Shown here piece by piece: positions 23,187 to 34,377 of a stretch of DNA of 64,000 bases; position 1 is the stretch's first letter, and every line of letters starts with the position of its first letter. Origin of the DNA: Calendula officinalis (Eukaryota; Streptophyta; Magnoliopsida; Asterales; Asteraceae); assembly GCA_963853835.1 (NCBI GenBank), contig OY970820.1:73218909-73282908 (forward strand), in the 5' to 3' direction. Made by a program: the position numbers and the translations under genes. The notes under the pieces were generated by a model. It was not told where the DNA came from. It worked only from the letters and a program-made list of their open reading frames with translations, and did no database searches.

Positions 23187-26100
23187 TCAAATTTTTTGTA
23201 AGACCTCATGGTAAACTACATTTAAAGTGGTATTAGTAGCTTTTCCGTCTTTGTCATATATCAAAATTTTCAATCCTTTGCGACTTTTAACTCTTGACAC
23301 AGCTACGTAAAGCTGACCATGAGTGAAAACCGGTTTAGGTAAGAAAATCCCAACATTTGACAAAGATTGTCCCTGACTTTTATTGATTGTCATTGCAAAA
23401 CAAACTGAAAGTGGGAATTGGCGTCTATTCATCTTCAATGGTAGTCTTTTGTCAGAAGGGCTTAGTTTCAAACGCGGTATTAAAGTAACATGACCAATAT
23501 TCATCCCCGTTATTATTTCTGCTTTAATTACATGCTCACCGAGACTCAAGACTCTTAGTCTTGTTCCATTACATAACCCAGATGTTTGGTCTATGTTTCG
23601 TAGAAGCATAACAGGGGCCCCAACCTTTAGAGTTAAAACATGGTTGGGGATCCCTGAAAGTTTAAGACCGTTGAGTATTTCAGGTGAGTAGTAAGAATCA
23701 GTGTAATTAGTATCTAGGCATTCAAATTCACATATAGTATCTGAACTATAGTATACCTTTGCTTTTCCAGGGATCATAGACAACAAATGCTCATTAATTA
23801 CTTCAACAACTTCGTGTGTTGGTGCCAGAATTGCCCTTTCTTGAAAGTAAGTTGGATCTTTTAAATTTGGAAGGAAAGAGGGATATACAAATTCCACAAG
23901 AGACTCAATAGGTTTATCAACATTAGTTATAAGCAAATCAGTAGGAATCTCGATTGTGGCTTCACCATCATTAGGGCCACCTAAAATTCCGTCACCTATT
24001 TTTAGGATCCAATCTGCAAATTCCTTAATGTCTACGATATTAGTCTTTGTAGAATTTTGTGTCAACCGCATGTTTGTCGTTAACTTAAGTACTGTACAAT
24101 CATCCCATATATATATGAAGAATTTAGTGATGCATGTACAATCTCTTGTCTGCTTCCCGCTGGAATAACAGGAAGTATCTGCCTGAAATCACCTCCAAAA
24201 ATAATAACTTTACCACCAAAAGGAATATTTTTTGCATTCGGAACCGTAGATCCAATTATATCTCTTAAAGTTCGATCTAAAGCTTCAAAACAATGTCTAT
24301 GCATCATGGGTGCTTCGTCCCATATTATTAAAGTAGTTTTAATTAGTAATCCGGCAAGATCGGTACCTGATGTTAATGAACACAAAATTGTTGTTATAAA
24401 AAAATTAAGTAAAAATAAGGAAAATGAGAAGTATTGATTACCTGGTGTGACTGAACATAAAGAGTCTTCATTTACGTTAATTGGAATGCCGAATCTAGAA
24501 TGCGCCGTTCTACCGCCGGTTAGTAGCAAAGAAGCAATACCAGAAGATGCTACATTCAAACATATATCTCGTTTGCATCTGACGGCTGCTGATAATGTTT
24601 TCCATATATATGTCTTACCAGTACCACCGTATCCATAAAGAAAGAAAACACCACCTTTTTTATTTTGAACTGCAGTCATGACCCTTTCATATACAATTTT
24701 TTGTTCTGAAGTTAGACTTGGAAATAATTTATCGTGTTCTGCTTTTAATAATTTTGTGTCATAGCATATTTCGTCGTGAATGAGCCTATTTGTGTGCATT
24801 TCCAAAAATTCCAAATCAGGTAAAGGCATTCCACTGATATAACTTAAGTTGCTACCGTTTGTGCGAAGGATATTGTCGATATGCTGCAAACATAGATTTT
24901 TTCTACGACGTTCTGTGATTTGTAAATCTGAAACATGAAAATATTGTGTACAATTTTATGTAATAAATTTTAGATAGTAACAATAGGGTAAAATAATGAA
25001 AATAAGTGATAATAAGGTTAAATGGATGAACATAATATAAAGATTACCTGAATTTTCAAAAAGCGTACGTTGGTTGTATTCAATGTCATCTGACATATAT
25101 TCCCATGTTTCGTTCCAAACATGGTCTGGTCTTATAATACTATTGGAAAGCAGTAACATGACAAATAAACGTCGGACATAATTAGCAGTTGCTATACGAT
25201 GACCTTCTTTAATAGCGTTAATGTATTCTTTATCATCGTCTAACAACCCGTATGCAAAACATGCATCTCTAAATGAATTGTAAATTATACCATCGATAGT
25301 TCGGATATCTTCCCAAGATGTTTTCCCTTTTACCTTATTCAAAAGCACTCTTAAGTAGTAAGCATCACCAACTGAAGGAGGTATATAATGAATCCTTCCA
25401 ATTGCGAATCCTGTTTTACGCCTTTGCCATATTCTTTTATCAGCCTTCCAAACGAACTTTGTTGGAAATTCAGAATACGTTAATTTTTTAGCTTCTGAAT
25501 CAATCTTATTACATTCCATCCAAGCTATAAATTTTGACGATGCAACAGAAGGTTTGTTTAGAACATCATCGATAACATCATTGTTGCCAAAAAAAGATTT
25601 GTTGATGTCCTGGTAAATGAAATGGCAACCTCTCAACAGGTGGAAAACGATAGTGTATTTCATAACTAAAAATTCTCCAAGTTGCCTCACATGCAGAAAG
25701 GTACCTACAATCATAAAATTCTTTAATCTCGTCAACTGCTTTCTTGTTAATTGTTTCTGTGTTTTCATTATCAGTTGAAGCGGATACATCTGCGGTCACT
25801 CGATCAGCACCTTTGTTTATATACTTAAATAGATATTTAATAGACCCAGCTTGATTACACCACTCAACGTTGATATGTGCTTGATAATATTTCAACAAAG
25901 TTTTATTATACCCTACAACGAAACCATTGTGTAGCTTCACCCCATTCTTAATATATATTCCATTATCGGGCCTTTTGTATATTGGGTAACCATCAGTGTC
26001 AGTCTTTGTTCTTTCATTAAATTTCTTTGGAAATTTTTTTGTGCATTTCCCTTTAACTGTGCAAGGGCATTTTGGATTATCAGGCCCACAAGGGCCGTGC

Positions 26101-29100
26101 ATCATATGGTCATTGACAAGTCTATATAGCTCTGGATCAATATCTTTGTCTGGTATCCGTGCAGAAATATAATCATCTATCTTTTCATGATTAACCAATT
26201 TATCATCTTGGTGAAGAAAAATACATATGTGTGCGTGTGGTAGGCCTCTCTTTTGGAATTCAACGGTATATACAACTGCAAAAAATAAGACAATAGTTAA
26301 ATATAGTTTATAAATTATGTAAGCTTTGATAAGAAAATATTTATAAGAAGCATACATATATAAAATATATGGAATACATTGTGAGATATTAAAAAAAACA
26401 CAATTAAAATGTAATTTACCTGCATTAACACGACCAAACATACTTGAGTCTTTTAATTTATTAATAAGATTATCCAACTTCATCTTGAAAATTCTACATA
26501 TTATATCCGGTCTATCTTCAGAACTAAGTCCAGTTTCATTTAAGAATCTGGTTATTTCTGGCCACTTAGGATTGCACGTGAATGTTATAAAGAAATCTGG
26601 GTGACCAAACCATTTACATAATGACATTGCATCCAAATAGTTTTGACGCATATACCTGGCACCGCCTGTAAAAGATGAAGGAAGGACTACACGTTTACCG
26701 GTTGTTGATGCATCCGTATTTCCCCTTTCTACATTTTCTGATAAGGTTTGATATGATTCAACACGTAGTACCTTCTGTTGACATTTAATATACAACAATC
26801 TTTCAGTTTCTATCATAGTATACGCATCAACCAAAAATTGTTGAAAACGTCTTCTGGAGTTATGATGAAGAGAATATTTAAATGATCTTTCTTGAATGAT
26901 ATAAGCAAAGTATTCCCTCATTGTTAACCTATGACGTTTGTTTGAGTCGGGATGAATAATATCTCTATGAAAAATATATGTTCTATATCCGTCTTCACCA
27001 TGTGGAAATAGGAGTGGGTACTGAAGTGCCAAAAATTGCGGATGCATTACATTAATATGTTGTATTTCTCCGGTTTGTAGTTCAACAACTATATCTCTTT
27101 TATCAACTAAATCTTCAATATCTCCGACAATTAAGCCCGCAATTTCTGATGCGGTTGGGAGATTGTACGTCCTTCCGTCGGTTGTCCTTGTTCCAATTAG
27201 TCTCAACCTTACGTTTTGAAGCTCGCTATTTTCATGACGGTCTCTTACCATCCTATATGTTTTCACCAATTCATTATGTCTGTCCAAAATATGTTTTAGG
27301 CCCATTATGATATTTGGGTCAATTGAATCTGATTTTTGTGACGCATATTTACTACCAGACGAAGATGCTCCATTATCTGAACTCGACCTACATGGAAATA
27401 TTTAACATTAATGTAAATGTAAATGGATAAAGATGTTACAATTGTCGACATAATATATGAACATATTGTTTTTGACTATATGTAGTTAACAGTGTATACC
27501 GTAAAGCGGAAATCCGGTTGTTAATTTCATTTTCCATGTCGTAGATGTATAGTTGTGAGAATTTTGCAGATGATCCTTGAACAGGTAAAAGACTGCCATG
27601 ACTGTGATAGTTTTGACCATGTAACCTAAAACAATAAGGGCCCTTACCCTTGTTGACCAAATTATCGATTTTTCCGGCCATTGAGGTGAATGAAAACATC
27701 ATGTTGTAAGTGCGTATGTTTTTTAGGAAATTTTTCGATGTGTAATCATTATCTCTAAAAAGGTCTAACAAAAATTTATCAGGTTCCTTGAAGTCGGGCA
27801 CCTCTACTTTTCCATATAAGCAACAATTAGAGTAAATCCATTTATCACCAAATCTCCTCTTAAGCCTAACCTCGGAGTCCCACAATAAAGCATTGCATGG
27901 GTTGGATCCCCATGGTCGATATATTCTGTGGAAAAAAAGGTTATATGTACGATATGATGTGTTTATAAATGTACAAAATAGTATGGTGTAACTTTTTATC
28001 ACCTGAGCAAACTCCATATAAGTTTAGTTGTTCGTTTGAATGGGTATTATCGTGATCCTCGCCAGCCTCAAGGTTTAGTCTAGGAATGGTGTCTTGTAAT
28101 TTTCTCTGACGATTTGTTGGATGTTCACGAGAGGTCCCTTCAATGTTGCAATTTTGTTGTTTTAATGCTGAATGTACTGGTGGTCTACCACGACGTCGAG
28201 GACAGATATCTAAATAATTAGAAGTTAAACAACAAACTTGTGCATTAGTAAAATATGCACAATGGAATATGAATAAAAATTCGTTATAAATACGAATTGG
28301 GTAATATAATAAGTATATACCTTCAAGATCAAGTGTTTCAGTTGTTGAAGCAGATGGAGTAGTTAGTGTACTCTTAAATTTGTCTCCGCAATGTAAATGC
28401 GATTCAGTTGGTGGTCTACCTCGACGTCGAGGACGGATATCTATATAAATAAAAGTTAAACAACAAACACGTGGGATAGTAAAACATGCATAATGGAACA
28501 TTAATCTAAAATCGATTTAAATACGAATTGGGTAATTTAATAAGTATATACCTTCATGATCAAATGTTTCAATTGTTGAAGCAGATGAAGTAGTTAGTGT
28601 AGTTTTATTTTTTTTTTCCGGGAGGCACATGCGACTCAGGTGGTGGTCCACCACGACGTCGAGGACGGATATCTACATAAATATAAACAAAAAACATGTG
28701 TGATAGTAAAACATGCAGAATGGAATATTAATAAAAAATTGCTTTAAATACGAGTTGAATAATTTAATAACATATACCTTCAGGATCAACTATTTCAGGC
28801 GTTGAAGCAGATGGAGTAGTCAGTGTAGTTTTAATTTTTTTTCCGGTAGGCACATACGACTCAGGTGCTGAAAAATACAGGAGTAATAATAGGAACACAT
28901 TATATAGTGTTATTACGACGTGTATATATGTGAAAAAGTTTAAAGAAGATCAGTTTATTTATTAGATACCATAAACCGTGTGTGGATTACATTATTGATG
29001 TAATATATGATGCCATGTCTCTAAATTTGTATCACAAACTTTGTAGTTGGTAATATTATCGGGTAATATAATTTATAAGTATTATTAAATGTTATATTGA

Positions 29101-29584
29101 TTTGACCAATCTATGTATAAAATTGGGTGAAACAGAAACAGATTTACTGACTTACATCTATCGGTATTGCGCACTGATGTTAAAGGTGGCCTTCCACGAC
29201 GTCGAGGAAGTATATCTATATATAAATTTGTAACAGAATTGGGAAGTTATTGGCTAAAATATTGCCTTATCGAAATATATAAAGAATGAAATGTAACATG
29301 AGTATCGCTAACATACCTTCTGGTATAATTGTTGAATTCGTTGAAACACATCCAAGAGTATTGTTGTTTTCGTTTTTTTTGTTGTCCATAGTATGCGACA
29401 TGTTTGTATTTTTTGCTGGAAGGTAATAGATATTTAATAATAATTCTAAAATACTATATTCTAAATGCGTATATGCAACATTTTGATAGGGAAAAGAGTT
29501 GTCATAATTTTGACCATAACTCACTGGAGTAATTAGTGGTGGTCTACCCGAGGGTGGTTTTTGGAAATGCACATCGGAAAACAT
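23187..29584 (-). pseudogene. Helitron Rep/helicase gene (RepHel)
   Basis: Main exons (minus): about 27498-27925, 26420-27389, 25047-26275, 24442-24929 and 23187-24369, with small N-terminal exons between 28018 and 29584. Rep motifs: N-terminal FSFTSMAGKIDN and FRLHGQNYHSHGSLLP; WFGHPDFFITFTCNPKWPEI; HUH motif LPHAHI near 26230; two-tyrosine motif IKYLFKYINKG near 25830. Helicase motifs: Walker A GYGGTGKTY near 24620, Walker B LIIWDEAPM near 24320, and C-terminal TINKSQGQSLSNVG and LYVAVSRVKS near 23290-23400. Frame changes: A7 at 25589-25595, an extra AT in an (AT)n run near 24105, probably one near 27910, and an A10 run in a small exon near 28610. The coding is otherwise long and clean, so inactivation looks recent, or partly a sequencing effect. 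Confidence 0.8.
28018..29225 (-). repeat. Duplicated AT-hook-like exons of the Helitron RepHel gene
   Basis: Four minus-strand exons begin just after an AG acceptor with D-I-x-P-R-R and then RGRPP or a close variant: motif-coding parts near 28180-28208, 28412-28440, 28640-28672 and 29185-29216. Two (28321-28440 and about 28550-28672) also share a downstream TTLT-T/P-SAST-ET-D-EG segment, and a degenerate relative without the motif lies near 28785-28870. A fifth SGRPP occurs in the first exon near 29545. RGRP is the core of AT-hook minor-groove DNA-binding motifs; binding is inferred. The copy near 28640 reads RRGGPPP and has a frame change in an A10 run. Confidence 0.65.
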
Positions 29585-30274
29585 AATTTTAAAAAAAATT
29601 ACTCACATATGAAGTATAATTTTTGTGTAGATATACAACAAAATGTTGTAACATGCGGAGACATGATTTTATACGTATAGGTAATGTACCTATTTCAAAC
29701 GCATTCGGTGGTTCGGTGACAGCTTGATGAGGTTTAATTGTGGGATTTGTCACAGTTGATGTTGTGTTACGGATTTTATAATTACGGTTTATACGGAATA
29801 TAAATGATAAATTAACAGCTTTTATGTGGTAATGAGTTATCTTGCCTTAATTGTATCATAAGTTCAGATAACTCTAAATTGGCCACACTTTAAAAAATGT
29901 AAAATACAGTAACAGGAAATTTGTTAGTCACAGTTGGTAGGGAATCATGTATGGTGCGTACATGAATATAACTCATATAAAATGTTATAAAGAGTGGGTT
30001 AAGGGTACCAATTATGTGTTTATAAAAACTATGGTGAAACAAAAAATAGTGACAACATGAGTTTGAGTTTAAAATTAACAGTGGTGTGGGCAAAATATGT
30101 AAAAGACAGCATTAGAATATGTTACCGTTTATTGTCAATGTTACTGGTCTACCCATCCGTATGCGTGACAATGACGACTCTGGTGTGTTTAATGATATGC
30201 TTGATGGAACATCGGCGGGGGTATAAGGTAAGGAGGGTTTTTTAGTTGACATTTATCGAGTGGATCAACTTGTG

Positions 30275-30880
30275 TTAGTCTTGTTTACATAAAATACATA
30301 AAATGTAAATGGTACAATTATAAAACAGCAACTGACTTTTTATATGAAGAAATGAAAACTAAAAAGTGTGAATTGAATTGGAATTTAATATGATATTTAT
30401 ATATTTAAATATGGACCATTGAATTTGTTATTAATTAGTAGGTTGTGATTGAAACATAAGCACATTATTTCTCATTAAAGATGCAAATATGTAATTATGT
30501 GCTTATTCAAAAGGCATTTAATGAGCAGGCATTTAAATATAAGAATTCATTTTCATTTAAAATACACAAGGAAAACCGTTTAGTCTTGTTTACATAAAAT
30601 ACATAAAATGTAAATGGTACAATTATAAAACAGCAGCTGACTTTTTATAAATGAAAACTAAAAAGTGTGAATTGAATTGGAATTTAATATGATATTTATA
30701 TATTTAAATGTGAACCATTGAATTTGTTATTAATTGGTACGTTGTGAGTGAAACATAAGCACATTATTTCTCATTAAAGATGCAAATATGTAATTATGTG
30801 CTTATTCAAAAGGCATTTAATGAGCAGTCATTTAAATATAAGAATTCATTTTCATTTAATAAACACAACGAAAACCGTTT
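30275..30880. repeat. Tandem duplication, 305-bp unit
   Basis: The segment starting TTAGTCTTGTTTACATAAAA at 30275 is repeated from 30580, head to tail, both ending near AAAACCGTTTA. The second copy lacks a few bases (ATGAAGAA) and differs at scattered sites. It lies between the RPA-like and RepHel genes of the Helitron and has no coding. Confidence 0.85.
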
Positions 30881-31686
30881 AAACGCACAATGTAACCGTC
30901 CACACATATTTATCCATTTTAATGACAATATATGATTACCCAAATGTTTAAAAATAATGATTGCAGGGAAATGGATTCAACTGTATATTGAATTTACCTG
31001 TATTGGATCGTTTTAAGTAAATGGACACAAATGCTCAGGGTCTGCTAAAAAATGAGTATAGTTGGAACACAAGTACATCAATTCTCAATTATTGATGTTA
31101 AAGATAAGGTTTTTTTTTCAATTAGCTAATTTAATTAGGGTTATTGATTCAGTTTGTAAAGGTTGTTTTCATGATGTTGATGTGGTTCGATAGTTTAGGT
31201 GAATTTCGGTCGTTAGTTGGTATACAACGTTTAATTGAGTACTTACAGTCTATATTATTAAACAACTGTATATTATGGAGGACGTATTTGAATATTGAAA
31301 TTATGTTGTTTAACATTTTAAGTTAACAGTCAGTTTTTATGGTCATTCACTATGGTTATAGCCTATTTCATTAAAAGATGCTGCAATATAGGTCACATTG
31401 CACTTAATGAGTATATTGAAATTTGTGTGGGTAAACCAATTAACAAATAATTAACAAAGTATGAAACAACGTTTTGTAGGGTAAGCCAATTAACAAACTA
31501 TGTTATGTAGATTAAAGGTGTTATAATCGCCACACAAAAATTGTTCAAAATAGTACCATAAACCCCAAAACATATTAAAAAAAAAAGCCCAAACATCCAA
31601 AACATAACATTGGAAATAACATCAAAATACTAAACGTAAATTATAAATTAAAAAGTCTTCATTGGGTGGAAATTTCCACACGGTCT

Positions 31687-34377
31687 CTAAGAATCATCAT
31701 TTTCTTTCTTAGGGGTCAGCAACTTCGTTGTGGACAAAGATAACAGTGGTTCGTTCTCCAAATCAATAACTGTTTTCAAATTTGAACTATACGGGGTAGT
31801 TGCAGCGACATTATCTTCTTCACGCGAGTCCATATTATCGCCTGTAAAAGATTTGATCTGCTATAAAAATAGAAAATGTGGTTACTAATTTATTTCGTAG
31901 CACGACCAAAAAAACTCATTAGTTTATCAAATGTTAACTCTGGTATATGGTATGCTTACTGTGGGGGTTTTGGATGCTGGTGACTCTGTTGAGTTGGCAC
32001 TTTGACACATCTCAGCATTTTTTGAAGTGCCTGCTTTTGGTATCAATTTCTGGGAAAAAACAATATGATTATGATAAATATGTTTCTAATTTTTGTGATA
32101 ACACAAGACATAAAGGAATCCTTACCAGCTCTTCATCATCTTTGTTGAACAGCATTCCGATTATTTCTGGGTCGTCTGTGTATTGGGAGATAACAAATGA
32201 CTTTTTACTGTAACCTTTCTTCTTGGAGTCTGATATGTCAACTTTGAAAGCATATGTTTTGTCAATTAGTATTGAAAAGTTATCAGGGATAGCTTTCATA
32301 TCTCCCCCCTATAATAAAGGCAGTATTGGAAACAAAGTGAATGTATGATATCATTGAGACTCAAGTCATTTTTTTTGCTAATTAATTGAACATCATATCA
32401 TTAAACCACATACCTTTCTAATTTCCAACAGCAGTTCACCAGCAGTTTTGTTTATCATTTTTTGTGCGACCCTATCAAAGAGGGTTAGCGATACTGATCC
32501 AGTTGAGTCCAGCACTCGTAGCGGAATCTTAAATCTAGAAAATATTTATTGCGTTGATAATAGTGTATATGAGGCAACGACTATATAATAGACAGCAAAT
32601 TAAATGCAATTCCGTTTTTCATTACACGTGCAAATTAATAAATAAATAAGCAAGTAACTGGGGAATATGTTCTGAAGTTGTTAGGTAGAAACTTACTTGT
32701 ACTCTACGTCAGTGCCCTGATCGCAGTTTTCTGTAGTACAAATGTACGCCACCCTTTTTTTTACAATCACACCAAATTCATCCTTTTTCAGTTTCCAGAT
32801 CTTCTTTAGTGGCCCGATTACATTTGACGCATCCATAATAAAACCAAGGAATATCACGTTCTATCTTCTTTATAGTAGCAATATCAACACAGGACATATT
32901 CTACAATCATTTAAAATACAGGAAAACACCATAAAATGATAAAACAGCTTGACAATATAAAAAAACTTACATGGCGATAGTGGATCGTTCACCTTTTTAC
33001 ATTTTTGAATCTCATCAGTAGTAAGTCTTTTCAACTTGTTCAAAAAATCATCTCTAAGTGAGTAAGTTGAAAAGGACCCCAAGTGACTAATTTGGTAATT
33101 ACTGCCATCGTCAGGCCGAGCCTCAAGCAATCTGTTTTCCGTGCATGGTGTTATCATTAGTAAATAGGCTTTAGTAAATGGTTTGTATGGAAAAGTAAAC
33201 TTACGTAAACAACGTGATTCATAACTTACTGTTTCTTATAGTTCTGTATATCTGGAATGTCGTCGTTGATAAACAATTTTGTAGCACCAAACATGTTGGA
33301 CACAACAGGGGTAACTGATGGGGAAAAAATCAAGTGTCATTATACATTGATATTGTTATTAAATTTAATATACGTATAGATATGGTATGCATAGAAAAGG
33401 AAAATTTATCAAGTAACATCACTCACAATTATAGGTCGTGTGCTTCATGTACTGCATAATGATAACAACTTGTCCTAGATTCTGGCGGTCACCCAATGCC
33501 TTGTCCAACTGTGTTGCATAATCATCCCATAATGTGATGATGTCAAGTTTGTTTCCACTACAAATAACGAAATTAACAATGGCATCAGACAACAATATAT
33601 AGGGAGTGAAGTGACAACAATGTATTTGAAGTATATGTCATGTACATACCTTAAATCCTCCAACTCCACACGAAGAGTGATGTGTTTTCTGCCTTTGATA
33701 AACGTCTCTTTGAGATCACCACAAGAGGACAGGTATCCGATCAAATCTGAAGATTTGCAGTAATGACTCAGAATGTACAAACAGTTGGAATCAATAGAAT
33801 TACCAAGAGTGTTAAATTGTTTCTACCATAAGAGATGGTTGATGGCTGTTTTGATTTTTTGAGGGTATCAAAATCTGCAAATCTGAAACTATGGACAGAT
33901 CCAGTATAGTCGTCACATGCGATGACAGTTTTAGAGTCATAAAATTTGATTTGATAAGGGTGGTCTACGACAAGGATGCCCCCCTGTATTTCTGTATATG
34001 AAAACGTTGAAATGTAGACACATTTCCCCTCCTCTAGAGACTTCTGAAACTTAGTGCAATATTCCTGACTAATAGTAGCGTGGCATTGTTTACCCTGTTG
34101 ATGATAACAATCAGTGATTCTTAATAAGCTTTTCCAAACATGCCCTAAGTACAATTATTATTTTTTATTCGAAGGAAGCGTATAAGGACACTTAAAAGCA
34201 TAAAAAAAATATTGTTTTGATAAAACAGTAGTTACCTTTTCATCCTGTAATACCATATCAATCTTATATGGTTCTAGCGGATTTTCGAAGCTCGTTAATG
34301 GCCAAAGACGGATTCACTTTTATGCGCCATTTGTCTGTTAGGGGTGTCAACTCAGCAATGAAGTTTACTCCTGTCAT
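31687..34377 (-). pseudogene. RPA70-like single-strand-binding gene of the Helitron
   Basis: Starts at the ATG at 34375-34377 (MTGVNFIAELTPLTDKW, the usual beginning of the RPA-like OB-fold ORF) and ends with TAG at 31687-31689. Segments: 34154-33800 (GKQCHATISQEYCTKF, VVDHPYQIKFYDS, DUF223/OB-fold-like), 33750-33440 (LIGYLSSCGDLKE; LDIITLWDDYATQLDKALG), about 33140-32960, 32900-32700 with a C-x2-C and C-x4-C zinc pair (CVKCN; ICTTENC), and 32299-32069 (PDNFSILIDKTYAFK). RPA-like proteins bind single-stranded DNA; in Helitrons they are thought to serve the transposition intermediate. Frame changes near 34300 and at an A-run near 32780 make this copy suspect. Confidence 0.7.

Noticed and set aside
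30057..31326. Plus-strand frames within the Helitron spacer
   Set aside because: Short, AT-rich, lacking homology, and opposite to the direction of both Helitron genes.
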